From UBA5972 sp964567685 (lineage in GTDB: Bacteria > Pseudomonadota > Alphaproteobacteria > Rhodobacterales > Rhodobacteraceae), in contig CAZMNO010000056.1 of assembly GCA_964567685.1 (NCBI GenBank), forward strand, positions 1 to 21,508: a DNA stretch of 21,508 bases, written 5' to 3'. The notes under the pieces were generated by a model. That model was given only the letters and a program-made list of their open reading frames with translations. It was not told where the DNA came from and did not search any database. The position numbers and the translations under genes are program-made. Within the stretch, counting starts at the first letter, position 1; each line of letters opens with the position of its first letter. Positions 14,703 to 21,508 of the stretch are shown piece after piece.

Positions 14703-15452
14703 ATGAACGCAGCACTCTCAAAAAATGCCAATCACGCGGTCAACGCGCCGGCCTATTTCTCGGTCTACGACATTCACGCCTACTATGGTGAAAGCTACAT
14801 TGTTCAGGGCGTGACCTTCAATGTTCATGAAGGCGAGATCCTGGCCCTCCTGGGCCGCAACGGGGCCGGTAAAACCTCGACCCTCAGAGCCATCGCTCGC
14901 ACCGGTTCACCGCTTGTAACACATGGCGAGATCTGGCTTGACCACCAGGCGGTCCACGAGATGTCCTCGCATGAAGCGGCGCAATGCGGTGTCGGCCTGG
15001 TGCCGGAAGACCGCCGAATCATTCAGGGCCTGACGGTCGAAGAGAACATTCAGCTCGCCCAGATTGCACCCCCTGTTGGCTGGTCGGTTGACCGGATCTA
15101 CGATCTGTTCCCGCGCCTTGGCGAACGGCGCAAGCAGGAAGGCACGACGCTTTCCGGTGGTGAGCAGCAAATGCTGGCCATCGGTCGCGCGCTGGCGCGC
15201 GATATCAAGGTCCTGCTGCTGGATGAGCCCTACGAAGGTCTGGCCCCTGTGATCGTTCAGGAGATCGAGAAAACCCTGCGCCACATCAAGGAACAGGGCA
15301 TCACCACGGTGATCGTTGAACAGAACGCCGTTGCGGCGCTCAACATCGCAGACCGGGCGGTCATTCTTGATACCGGCAAGGTGGTCTTTGACGGCACCGC
15401 GAAAGAGGTGCTTGATAACGAAGACCTGCGCCACGAGTATCTGGCAATCTGA
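14703..15452 (+). CDS. ABC transporter ATP-binding protein, LivF type
   Basis: A 249-residue ATPase, partner of the LivG-type subunit. Walker A GRNGAGKTS (51-59), VPEDRRIIQGLTVEENI (100-116, the LivF-typical region), signature LSGGEQQMLAIGRAL (150-164), Walker B VLLLDEPYEGLAP with Glu175, and VIVEQN in place of a switch histidine, which is normal for LivF. An N-terminal extension of about 18 residues precedes the usual start of the fold. The ATG follows GGGCGAG at a normal distance, 15 bases after the livG-type stop. A structured 116-base gap separates it from acs. Confidence 0.9.
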   Translation: MNAALSKNANHAVNAPAYFSVYDIHAYYGESYIVQGVTFNVHEGEILALLGRNGAGKTSTLRAIARTGSPLVTHGEIWLDHQAVHEMSSHEAAQCGVGLVPEDRRIIQGLTVEENIQLAQIAPPVGWSVDRIYDLFPRLGERRKQEGTTLSGGEQQMLAIGRALARDIKVLLLDEPYEGLAPVIVQEIEKTLRHIKEQGITTVIVEQNAVAALNIADRAVILDTGKVVFDGTAKEVLDNEDLRHEYLAI

Positions 15453-15465
15453 CTGGCCACAGGCC

Positions 15466-15541
15466 GCCCCGGGCTTGATCCGGGGCCGCGTGAATGCAAC
15501 AACCCACATGAGAGAATGCGGCCCCGCATCGGGTGCGGGGC
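15466..15541 (+). repeat. Extragenic palindromic element in the acs leader (two hairpins with an alternative fold)
   Basis: Hairpin A: GCCCCGG (15466-15472) with CCGGGGC (15480-15486). Hairpin B: GCCCCGCA (15521-15528) with TGCGGGGC (15534-15541). The inner arms can also pair with each other, CGGGGCCGC (15481-15489) with GCGGCCCCG (15518-15526), which would break both hairpins. GC-rich palindromes of this kind are common as dispersed repeats between genes in alphaproteobacteria, so a REP-like element is the default reading. The position between livF and acs also fits an mRNA stability or attenuation element. Confidence 0.65.
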
Positions 15542-15568
15542 AGCCCAGATATACAGGAAAAGCGCCCC

Positions 15569-17518
15569 ATGACCGCCCATAAGCTTTACGCCCCTTCCTC
15601 TGACTTCGTGAATAATGCCCTGATCGACGAGGCAAAGTATAACGAGATGTATGCCGCCTCGATCGCCGACCCGGACGCGTTCTGGGGCGAGGCGGGCAAG
15701 CGTCTTGACTGGATCAAACCCTTTACCAAGGTGCGCAACGCCACTTTTGCCCACCCCGACGTTTCGATCAAATGGTACGAGGATGGCGAGCTCAATGTCT
15801 CGGCCAACTGTGTTGACCGGCATCTTGAAACGCGCGGCGATCAGACCGCGATCATCTGGGAACCCGATGATTTTGACGCACCGTCGCGCCACATCACCTA
15901 TCGCGAACTCCATTCCGAGGTTTCCAAACTCGCCAATGTCTACAAAGGCCTGGGGCTGGGCAAAGGCGACCGCATCGTTCTTTACATGCCGATGATCCCC
16001 GAAGCCGCATATGCGATGCTGGCCTGCAACCGGATCGGCGCCGTTCATTCCATCGTTTTCGCCGGATTCTCACCCGAAGCACTGGCCGCTCGGATCGAAG
16101 GCTCCGAGGCCAAGCTGGTTGTCACCGCCGACGAAGCGCCGCGCGGCGGGCGCAACACACCGCTCAAGACCAATGTCGACAAAGCGCTGGCAATCTCAGG
16201 TGACGTCAAAACCCTTGTGATCGAGCGCACCGGAGGCGATGTGCCCATGCAGGACGGGCGCGATCACTCCTATTCCGCCCTGATGGCCGAGGCTTCGGCT
16301 GATTGCCCGCCCGAAGCGATGAACGCCGAAGATCCTTTGTTCATCCTTTACACGTCAGGCTCGACCGGCAAACCAAAGGGCGTCGTCCATACGACCGGCG
16401 GCTATCTGGTCTTTGCCTCGATGACCCATGAATACGTCTTTGACTATCACGAAGGCGATATCTTCTGGTGCACCGCCGATGTCGGCTGGGTGACCGGGCA
16501 CAGCTATATCGTTTATGGCCCGCTCGCCAATGGGGCCACCACGCTGATGTTTGAAGGCATCCCGACCTATCCCGATGCCAGCCGTTTTTGGCAGGTCTGC
16601 GAGGAACACAAGGTCAACCAGTTCTACACCGCCCCCACCGCCATTCGCGCCCTGATGGCGCAGGGCGATGAATTTGTCAGCAAATGCGATCTCTCTTCGC
16701 TGAAAGTGCTGGGAACGGTGGGCGAGCCGATCAACCCCGAGGCCTGGGCCTGGTATAATGACGTGGTCGGCAAAGGAAACTGCCCCATCGTCGATACCTG
16801 GTGGCAAACCGAAACCGGCGGCCATTTGCTGACCCCCCTGCCCGGCGCAATCGCTGCTAAACCGGGCTCGGCAACCAAACCCTTCTTTGGCATCGAACCG
16901 GTGATCCTTGAACCAACTACCGGTGAAGAAATCACCTCGACCGAGGCCGAAGGGGTTCTCTGCATCAAATCCAGCTGGCCCGGGCAGATGCGCACGGTCT
17001 TTGGCGATCACGACCGCTTTGTCGCCACCTATTTCGCTGATTACAAAGGCTATTACTTCACCGGCGATGGCTGCCGCCGCGATGCCGACGGCTATTACTG
17101 GATCACCGGGCGCGTGGATGACGTGATCAATGTCTCCGGCCACCGCATGGGCACGGCCGAGGTGGAAAGCGCGCTTGTGGCGCATCCGAAAGTCTCGGAA
17201 TCCGCCGTGGTCGGCTACCCTCACGATATCAAGGGACAGGGCATTTATGCCTATGTCACTCTGATGGCCGGCGAAGAATATACCGACGAGTTGCGCAAGG
17301 AGCTTTCGGACTGGGTGCGCAAGGAAATCGGCCCGATCGCCAAGCCCGACCTCATCCAGTGGGCACCGGGGTTGCCAAAAACCCGCTCCGGCAAGATCAT
17401 GCGCCGCATCTTACGCAAAATCGCCGAAAACGACTACGGCGCGCTGGGTGACACCTCGACGCTCGCTGATCCGTCTGTGGTTGACGATCTGATCGAAAAC
17501 CGGATGAACCGGGGCTGA
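15569..17518 (+). CDS. acs: Acetate--CoA ligase (acetyl-CoA synthetase, AMP-forming)
   Basis: Converts acetate, ATP and CoA to acetyl-CoA, AMP and pyrophosphate in the cytoplasm. Adenylate-forming motifs: YTSGSTGKPKGV (261-272), DTWWQTETGG (409-418, the Acs form, with the Trp that limits the pocket to acetate), YYFTGDG, GRVDDVINVSGHR (A8 hinge) and PKTRSGKIMRR. The catalytic, acetylatable lysine falls at residue 609, the same number as in enterobacterial Acs, which supports the ATG at 15569. AGGAAA at 15555-15560 is its ribosome binding site; a GTG at 15533 would sit inside a hairpin. Length 649 is standard. It is last in the transporter operon, so an imported or periplasmically released substrate probably yields acetate. 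Propionyl-CoA synthetase is less likely. Confidence 0.95.
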   Translation: MTAHKLYAPSSDFVNNALIDEAKYNEMYAASIADPDAFWGEAGKRLDWIKPFTKVRNATFAHPDVSIKWYEDGELNVSANCVDRHLETRGDQTAIIWEPDDFDAPSRHITYRELHSEVSKLANVYKGLGLGKGDRIVLYMPMIPEAAYAMLACNRIGAVHSIVFAGFSPEALAARIEGSEAKLVVTADEAPRGGRNTPLKTNVDKALAISGDVKTLVIERTGGDVPMQDGRDHSYSALMAEASADCPPEAMNAEDPLFILYTSGSTGKPKGVVHTTGGYLVFASMTHEYVFDYHEGDIFWCTADVGWVTGHSYIVYGPLANGATTLMFEGIPTYPDASRFWQVCEEHKVNQFYTAPTAIRALMAQGDEFVSKCDLSSLKVLGTVGEPINPEAWAWYNDVVGKGNCPIVDTWWQTETGGHLLTPLPGAIAAKPGSATKPFFGIEPVILEPTTGEEITSTEAEGVLCIKSSWPGQMRTVFGDHDRFVATYFADYKGYYFTGDGCRRDADGYYWITGRVDDVINVSGHRMGTAEVESALVAHPKVSESAVVGYPHDIKGQGIYAYVTLMAGEEYTDELRKELSDWVRKEIGPIAKPDLIQWAPGLPKTRSGKIMRRILRKIAENDYGALGDTSTLADPSVVDDLIENRMNRG

Positions 17519-17526
17519 TACCCTCG

Positions 17527-17606
17527 TATCATCGTTACTCAAATACTCGCGCCGCAGGCATATTCGTTTTAATGCCTGCGGCGCGAGCATTTGTGAAACA
17601 ATGATA
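17527..17606. terminator. 80-bp palindromic terminator after acs
   Basis: The core is a perfect 16-bp stem, CTCGCGCCGCAGGCAT (17546-17561) with its complement at 17572-17587, around a 10-base loop. Beyond one A/C mismatch the symmetry continues with CAAAT/ATTTG (17540-17544 and 17589-17593), then imperfectly to TATCAT (17527-17532) and ATGATA (17601-17606). It lies 8 bases after the acs stop. Both flanks offer short T-tracts, so it could work in either direction. The outer arm resembles the fliG/fliM terminator flank. Confidence 0.8.
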
Positions 17607-17654
17607 ACCATCCTGCCATCAGTCCGGCGTGGGGGAGGAAATCCCGTTGCATAA

Positions 17655-17664
17655 TTTGATCAAA
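17655..17664. promoter_or_regulatory. Palindrome TTTGATCAAA, candidate GntR operator 1
   Basis: Perfect 10-bp palindrome 54 bases upstream of the GntR-type regulator gene, within ATAATTTGATCAAAAAT. The 12-base string ATAATTTGATCA recurs at 18387-18398 before the aminotransferase gene. Autoregulation by the GntR protein is the likely use. Confidence 0.6.
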
Positions 17665-17718
17665 AATAGTTCAATCGACGGCGTATAAGACGCACATGGC
17701 CCATAAACACAGAGTTAA

Positions 17719-18366
17719 ATGGAAAATCTGCCCGCACACGAGATTGTCTACCGCGCCATTCGCGACAAAATCCTTTTTGGCGATCTGGCACCGGGGCAAG
17801 CTGTAACCATTCAGGGTCTGGTCGATGAACTGGGTGTGTCAATGACCCCGGTGCGCGAGGCGATCCGACGATTGTCAGCCGAAGGGGCGCTTGAATTTCA
17901 GGGCAACCGCCGGGTCTCAGTGCCTGAAATGGGCGAAAAGCGGTTTGCGGAACTGGTCTTTGCGCGTTTGTCTATTGAGCCAAAGCTGGCGGAACTGGCC
18001 TCAATCGCTATGGCCGGTACTGGGGTTGAGGAACTAAAAGCCATTGATTTAAAACTGGATAATGCGATCGATAGCGGTGACGTACAGGGCTATATGCGGC
18101 AAAACCACCGGTTTCATTTCACCCTTTACGCACAGGCAAACTCGCGCGTTCTGATGCCCATTGCCGTGACCCTGTGGCTGCGCTTTGGCCCGCTTTCGCG
18201 CATCATTTGCGGTAAATATGGCACGGGCAATATCGAAGACCGGCATAAGGAAGCCATGGATCTTCTGGCACGACAGGATCACCAGGGCGTAGGCCAGGCT
18301 GTGCGAAGAGATATCGAACAGGGATTTGAAATCGTGCGCTCGGGTTTCGGCTGGAGCAGTATTTGA
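17719..18366 (+). CDS. GntR-family transcriptional regulator (FCD subfamily)
   Basis: A 215-residue regulator. The winged helix occupies about 5-72 (AHEIVYRAIRDKILFGDLAPGQ, then LVDELGVSMTPVREAIRRLSAEGAL, the GntR hallmark). An FCD ligand-binding domain follows with the metal-site pattern NHRFHFTLY (109-117) and a later His in RHKEAMDLL. The start has only a weak AGAG ribosome site. The stop codon lies inside operator 2, and palindromes flank the gene on both sides. It precedes the aminotransferase and oxidase genes on the same strand and is most likely their local repressor, responding to an amine or its breakdown product. The ligand is unknown. Confidence 0.88.
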   Translation: MENLPAHEIVYRAIRDKILFGDLAPGQAVTIQGLVDELGVSMTPVREAIRRLSAEGALEFQGNRRVSVPEMGEKRFAELVFARLSIEPKLAELASIAMAGTGVEELKAIDLKLDNAIDSGDVQGYMRQNHRFHFTLYAQANSRVLMPIAVTLWLRFGPLSRIICGKYGTGNIEDRHKEAMDLLARQDHQGVGQAVRRDIEQGFEIVRSGFGWSSI

Positions 18367-18371
18367 TCAAA
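18362..18371. promoter_or_regulatory. Palindrome TTTGATCAAA, candidate GntR operator 2
   Basis: A second exact copy of the palindrome, overlapping the GntR stop codon (TGA at 18364-18366) and ending 5 bases before the predicted -35 of the aminotransferase promoter. It is identical over 10 bases to operator 1. Confidence 0.6.
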
Positions 18372-18376
18372 TTCAG

Positions 18377-18404
18377 TTGACCACAAATAATTTGATCATA
18401 TTAT
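18377..18404 (+). promoter_or_regulatory. Predicted promoter of the aminotransferase-oxidase operon
   Basis: TTGACC (18377-18382) and TATTAT (18399-18404) with a 16-base spacer form a good sigma-70 match 70 bases before the aminotransferase start. The spacer contains operator 3, a layout typical of a repressed promoter. Confidence 0.55.
18387..18398. promoter_or_regulatory. ATAATTTGATCA, candidate GntR operator 3 in the promoter spacer
   Basis: A 12-base identity with the operator 1 region, centred on TGATCA (18393-18398) and followed by TATTAT. It lies between the predicted -35 and -10 hexamers. Its centre is 29 bases from that of operator 2. Confidence 0.6.
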
Positions 18405-18473
18405 AGCAGAGCTGACCCGCTGATTGCCGGATTCACCGGTGGGCCGACCCATATTTTTCGGAGGTATCTGACA

Positions 18474-19868
18474 ATGAACCGTCATTTCAATCATCTGCCG
18501 ACCGCAGAGCTGCAGGCCCTTGATGCGGCCCATCACCTGCATCCGTTCACGCAAGGCGCGGCGCTGAATGAAAAGGGTGCCAAGATCATCACCTCGGCCA
18601 AAGGCTCGATGTTGACGGATTCCGAAGGGGTTGAGATTCTCGATGGCATGGCCGGTCTCTGGTGTGTCAATCTCGGCTATGGGCGCGAGGAACTGGCGCA
18701 GGCGGCTTTTGATCAGATGAAAGAGCTTCCCTATTACAACACCTTCTTTCAAACATCGCACCCGCCGGTCATCGCGCTGGCACAGAAACTGGCGGAACTG
18801 ACCCCCGGCGACCTCAATCACACATTCTTTGCTTCAGGTGGGTCCGAGGCCAATGACACCAATATCCGCCTTGTGCGGCACTATTGGGCGATCAAAGGTA
18901 AGCCCACGAAAAAGACCATCATTTCGCGGCACAACGCCTATCACGGCACCACGATGGGCAGCGCCTCGCTTGGCGGCATGGCTCCGATGCACGCACAGGG
19001 CGGCCTGCCGATTCCTGACATCACTCATATCGACCAGCCGTTCTGGTGGGCTGAAGGCGGTGATCTGAGCCCTGAGGAATTCGGTTTGAGGGCCGCCCGC
19101 GCCCTGGAAGCAGAAATCGAACGCCTCGGCGAAGACAATGTCGCGGCGTTCATCGCAGAACCGGTGCAGGGTGCAGGTGCTGTGATCGTGCCGCCGGAAA
19201 CCTACTGGCCGGAGATCCAGCGCATTTGCGACAAATACGAGATATTGCTGATCGCCGATGAAGTCATCTGCGGCTTTGGCCGCACGGGCAACTGGTTCGG
19301 ATCGCAAACTTTCGATATCCGCCCCGACATCATGACCATCGCCAAAGGCCTGAGTTCGGGCTATGCACCAATCGGCGGCTCGGTGGTCAGCGACGAGGTG
19401 GCGAGCGTGCTCAACAGCGACGAGTTCAACCATGGTTACACCTATTCCGGCCATCCCGTTGCCTCGGCCGTGGCATTGGAGAACCTGCGTATTCTTGAAG
19501 AAGAAGGCATCGTTGCGCGTGCAGGCCAGGAAATCGCGCCCTATCTCAAAGAAAAATGGCAAGGCCTGACGGATCATCCGCTGGTCGGCGAGGCCCGCAT
19601 CAGCGGGTTGATGGCAGCGCTTGAGCTGACCCCCGATAGGGCGGCACGGGCTCAGTTTGCAGCAGATCCGGGCACGGTTGGCGGAATTTGCCGTGATTTC
19701 TGCTTTGACAACAATCTGATCATGCGCAGCGTGCGCGATGCGATGGTGATCTCGCCACCGCTGACCATTTCAAAGGCGGAGATTGACCTTCTGATCGATC
19801 GCTGCGTCACAGCGCTTGATCTGACTCATGAAAAGCTGAAGGCCGACAGCCTGATGAAAGCCGCCTAG
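18474..19868 (+). CDS. Class III PLP omega-aminotransferase (putrescine/polyamine--pyruvate type, SpuC-like)
   Basis: A 464-residue pyridoxal-phosphate enzyme that probably transfers the terminal amino group of putrescine or a related amine to pyruvate. Motifs: GMAGLWCVNLGYGR (58-71), SGGSEAND (121-128), YHGTT (156-160), ADEVICGFGRTG (261-272) with the PLP-ring Asp262, and the Schiff-base Lys291 in IAKGLSSGYAPIG. GGAGGT at 18460-18465 is a strong ribosome binding site. Length and motifs fit the SpuC/omega-amino acid:pyruvate group, which also contains taurine, hypotaurine and beta-alanine enzymes. The adjacent PuuB-like oxidase, 7 bases downstream, tips the balance to polyamine catabolism. 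Exact substrate uncertain. Confidence 0.88.
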   Translation: MNRHFNHLPTAELQALDAAHHLHPFTQGAALNEKGAKIITSAKGSMLTDSEGVEILDGMAGLWCVNLGYGREELAQAAFDQMKELPYYNTFFQTSHPPVIALAQKLAELTPGDLNHTFFASGGSEANDTNIRLVRHYWAIKGKPTKKTIISRHNAYHGTTMGSASLGGMAPMHAQGGLPIPDITHIDQPFWWAEGGDLSPEEFGLRAARALEAEIERLGEDNVAAFIAEPVQGAGAVIVPPETYWPEIQRICDKYEILLIADEVICGFGRTGNWFGSQTFDIRPDIMTIAKGLSSGYAPIGGSVVSDEVASVLNSDEFNHGYTYSGHPVASAVALENLRILEEEGIVARAGQEIAPYLKEKWQGLTDHPLVGEARISGLMAALELTPDRAARAQFAADPGTVGGICRDFCFDNNLIMRSVRDAMVISPPLTISKAEIDLLIDRCVTALDLTHEKLKADSLMKAA

Positions 19869-19875
19869 GCACGCC

Positions 19876-21177
19876 ATGGATTTGCTGACCGTCAATGACC
19901 GGCAGGGTGAATACCCGACCTCGTATTACCACGCGACGGCGAACACCCTGCCCCGATTTGATCCGCCAGCAGGGCACATCGCCTGCGATGTCTGCGTCAT
20001 TGGTGGCGGCTATACCGGGCTTTCAACGGCACTTCACCTTGCCAAACGCGGTTATGACGTGGTGCTGCTGGAAGCGCATCGTGTCGGCTGGGGGGCATCG
20101 GGGCGCAATGGCGGGCAGGTCGGTTCGGGCCAGCGAGTCGATCAAGACGAGCTGGAGAAATCTGTCGGGATGACAGCGGCACGGGCGCTCTGGGATATCT
20201 CGGTTCAGTCGCTGGATATTGTCAGGGACCTGATCAAATCCCATCAGATTGCGTGCGGTTATGCACCGGGGATCATCCATGCCGACCACCGCAAACGCTA
20301 TGTCGCCCATAGCCATGCCTATGCCGAGCATTTGCGGAAAACCTATGGCTATGAAAAACTCCGCCTGCTTGATCAGGCAGAGATTCGGTCGTTCATCGGA
20401 TCAAAGGGGTATTTCGGAGGCACGCTTGACATGGGCTCGGGCCATTTGCATCCGCTCAATTTCGCACTGGGCCTTGCAGGAGCAGCACAACAGGCGGGTG
20501 TGCGCATTTTCGAAAATGCCCGGGTGGCGACGGTGGTCGAAGGCGATCCGGCAACGGTCACGGTTGCCAATGCCAGCATCCAGGCGAAATTCGTAGCCCT
20601 TGGCTGCAACGGCTATCTGGGCGGCCTTAATCCGCGTGTCAGCCGCCGTGTCATGCCGATCAACAATTATATCGCGGCCACCGAACCCCTAAGCGAGGAT
20701 GAGGCTGAAAACCTGATCCGGGATAATCATGCCGTTGCCGACAGCCGTTTCGTCATCAACTATTTCCGCCTGTCAGAGGATCGGCGGATGCTGTTTGGCG
20801 GTGGCGAAAGCTATGGTTATCGTTTCCCCGGGGACATCGCCGCTCTGGTGCGCAAACCGATGCTGCAGGTTTATCCACAGCTTGCCGACAAGAAGATAGA
20901 CTTCGCCTGGGGCGGCACGCTCGGCATCACCATGTCACGCATGCCCCATTTCACACGGATCAGCGGCAATATCCTGAGTGCGGGTGGATTCTCCGGCCAC
21001 GGGGTTGCCATGGCGACACTGGCCGGGCAAATCATGGCCGAGGCGATTGGCGGTCAGGCCGAGCGCTTTGACGTGATGGAACAGGTGCCAACGCCCATTT
21101 TCCCCGGCGGTGCTTTGCTGCGCTGGCCGCTTTTGGTGCTCGCAATGACCTGGTTCAGCCTGCGCGACCGGTTGTGA
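19876..21177 (+). CDS. FAD-dependent amine oxidoreductase (gamma-glutamylputrescine oxidase PuuB-like)
   Basis: A 433-residue flavoprotein of the D-amino acid oxidase (DAO) fold. The FAD-binding region shows CDVCVIGGGYTGLSTALHLA (37-56), an acidic Glu67 at the end of the second strand (VVLLEA), and GWGASGRNGGQVGSG (71-85), the PuuB/OrdL signature. The C-terminus has the family's FAWGGTLGITMSRMPH and SAGGFSGHGVAMATLAG. Expected reaction: oxidative deamination of gamma-glutamylputrescine (or another gamma-glutamyl amine) to the aldehyde, with hydrogen peroxide. No gamma-glutamyl-putrescine ligase (puuA) is in the window, so the substrate could differ. It is coupled to the aminotransferase by a 7-base gap and has only a weak ribosome site. 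Some relatives are annotated as glycine/D-amino acid oxidases. Confidence 0.87.
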   Translation: MDLLTVNDRQGEYPTSYYHATANTLPRFDPPAGHIACDVCVIGGGYTGLSTALHLAKRGYDVVLLEAHRVGWGASGRNGGQVGSGQRVDQDELEKSVGMTAARALWDISVQSLDIVRDLIKSHQIACGYAPGIIHADHRKRYVAHSHAYAEHLRKTYGYEKLRLLDQAEIRSFIGSKGYFGGTLDMGSGHLHPLNFALGLAGAAQQAGVRIFENARVATVVEGDPATVTVANASIQAKFVALGCNGYLGGLNPRVSRRVMPINNYIAATEPLSEDEAENLIRDNHAVADSRFVINYFRLSEDRRMLFGGGESYGYRFPGDIAALVRKPMLQVYPQLADKKIDFAWGGTLGITMSRMPHFTRISGNILSAGGFSGHGVAMATLAGQIMAEAIGGQAERFDVMEQVPTPIFPGGALLRWPLLVLAMTWFSLRDRL

Positions 21178-21508
21178 AGTTTTTAACTGGAATCGCCTTG
21201 CTGAACCGCCGCTTTGTCTGAATTTCAGGCAGAGTCGTGGTTTGCCGGGACGCGGGGATTTGGCAGAATAACACCGGGGGCAGAACGGGCCTCTGAACTG
21301 GGTTATTCCTTCACTATGACTATGATCTGAGAAATCCTCAAATCGGACCAATGTTACGTCCCGCACCAGACCGTCACCATTTCCCTACCCTCATAAACCT
21401 TCTGACAGGCAGGCCAACCGATTGATAGACCAGCAGACCAGCAGACCAGCAGACCAGTCAACTAGTCACCTGGAACTATAATACGTATCATTATAAGCTC
21501 TGATTTTT
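21178..21508. other. Non-coding right edge
   Basis: I see no gene in this 331-base stretch. The minus-strand open frame that enters it is antisense to the oxidase gene and has no family character. No clear intrinsic terminator follows the oxidase; CTGAATTTCAG (21220-21230) is a small palindrome without a T-tail. The last 80 bases hold an 8-bp tandem repeat and AT-rich DNA with TATAAT (21477-21482) and ATTATA (21490-21495) in inverted orientation, which could be a hairpin or an outward promoter element. Confidence 0.5.
21428..21457. repeat. Tandem repeat, 3.75 copies of GACCAGCA
   Basis: Three exact GACCAGCA units followed by GACCAG, 30 bases with no mismatch. It lies in non-coding DNA about 250 bases past the oxidase stop. 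Such short perfect arrays can change copy number by slippage. Confidence 0.9.

Noticed and set aside
15257..16048. Minus-strand open frame spanning the livF-acs junction
   Set aside because: It crosses two real genes and the palindromic element between them, and shows no family motif.
16355..17224. Long minus-strand open frame (289 codons) opposite acs
   Set aside because: Antisense shadow of a GC-rich conserved gene. Acs motifs run through the whole plus-strand frame.
18834..19577. Minus-strand open frame (247 codons) opposite the aminotransferase
   Set aside because: The aminotransferase frame has catalytic Lys291, Asp262 and a good ribosome site. The antisense frame has none of these.
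20935..21366. Possible minus-strand gene entering the right-hand gap
   Set aside because: Most of it is antisense to the conserved end of the oxidase gene. The remainder has no recognisable domain, and no ribosome site stands out.

Overview
The window looks like chromosomal DNA of a Rhodobacteraceae (roseobacter-type) alphaproteobacterium. The basis is GC-rich coding with short intergenic gaps, a FliG plus degenerate-FliM pair, a short-chain fatty acyl-CoA regulator of the RamB/PccR/PrpR type, a CrbS/CbrA-like transporter-kinase, and GC-rich extragenic palindromes. There are sixteen protein genes. I see no tRNA, rRNA, CRISPR array, transposase or phage gene.

Layout. (1) 270-2771, minus strand: an overlapping pxpB-pxpC-pxpA operon for ATP-dependent 5-oxoprolinase (5-oxoproline to glutamate). 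(2) 2995-5252: convergent fliG (+) and a FliM/FliN-family switch gene (-), with a palindromic terminator between them. (3) 5344-9982, minus strand: a tightly packed block transcribed as ScfR/XRE-type regulator, single-domain response regulator, 84-residue two-helix membrane protein, and an 891-residue SLC5-STAC-histidine kinase. (4) 10197-17518, plus strand, divergent from block 3: a Tat-exported periplasmic binding protein, two LivH/LivM-type permeases, two LivG/LivF-type ATPases and acetyl-CoA synthetase (acs). It closes with an 80-bp palindrome that resembles the fliG/fliM terminator. (5) 17719-21177, plus strand: a GntR/FCD regulator, a class III omega-aminotransferase and a PuuB-like FAD amine oxidase, probably for putrescine or another polyamine. 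(6) The last 330 bases are non-coding and end in an 8-bp tandem repeat and AT-rich DNA.

How the genes may work together. Blocks 3 and 4 read as one module for short carboxylates, most simply acetate. The kinase carries a transporter-like sensor, the ScfR-type regulator belongs to a family that senses acyl-CoA, the ABC transporter would import a substrate, and Acs would activate it. The shared divergent promoter region holds three spaced copies of a TGTnnn-N4-TTTACA dyad, the third on the predicted -35 of the transporter operon. In block 5 a TTTGATCA-type palindrome occurs before the GntR gene and twice before the aminotransferase, once inside the predicted promoter spacer. That suggests autoregulation and repression by the GntR protein. 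The transporter substrate, the kinase signal and the regulator-operator pairings are inferences from context.
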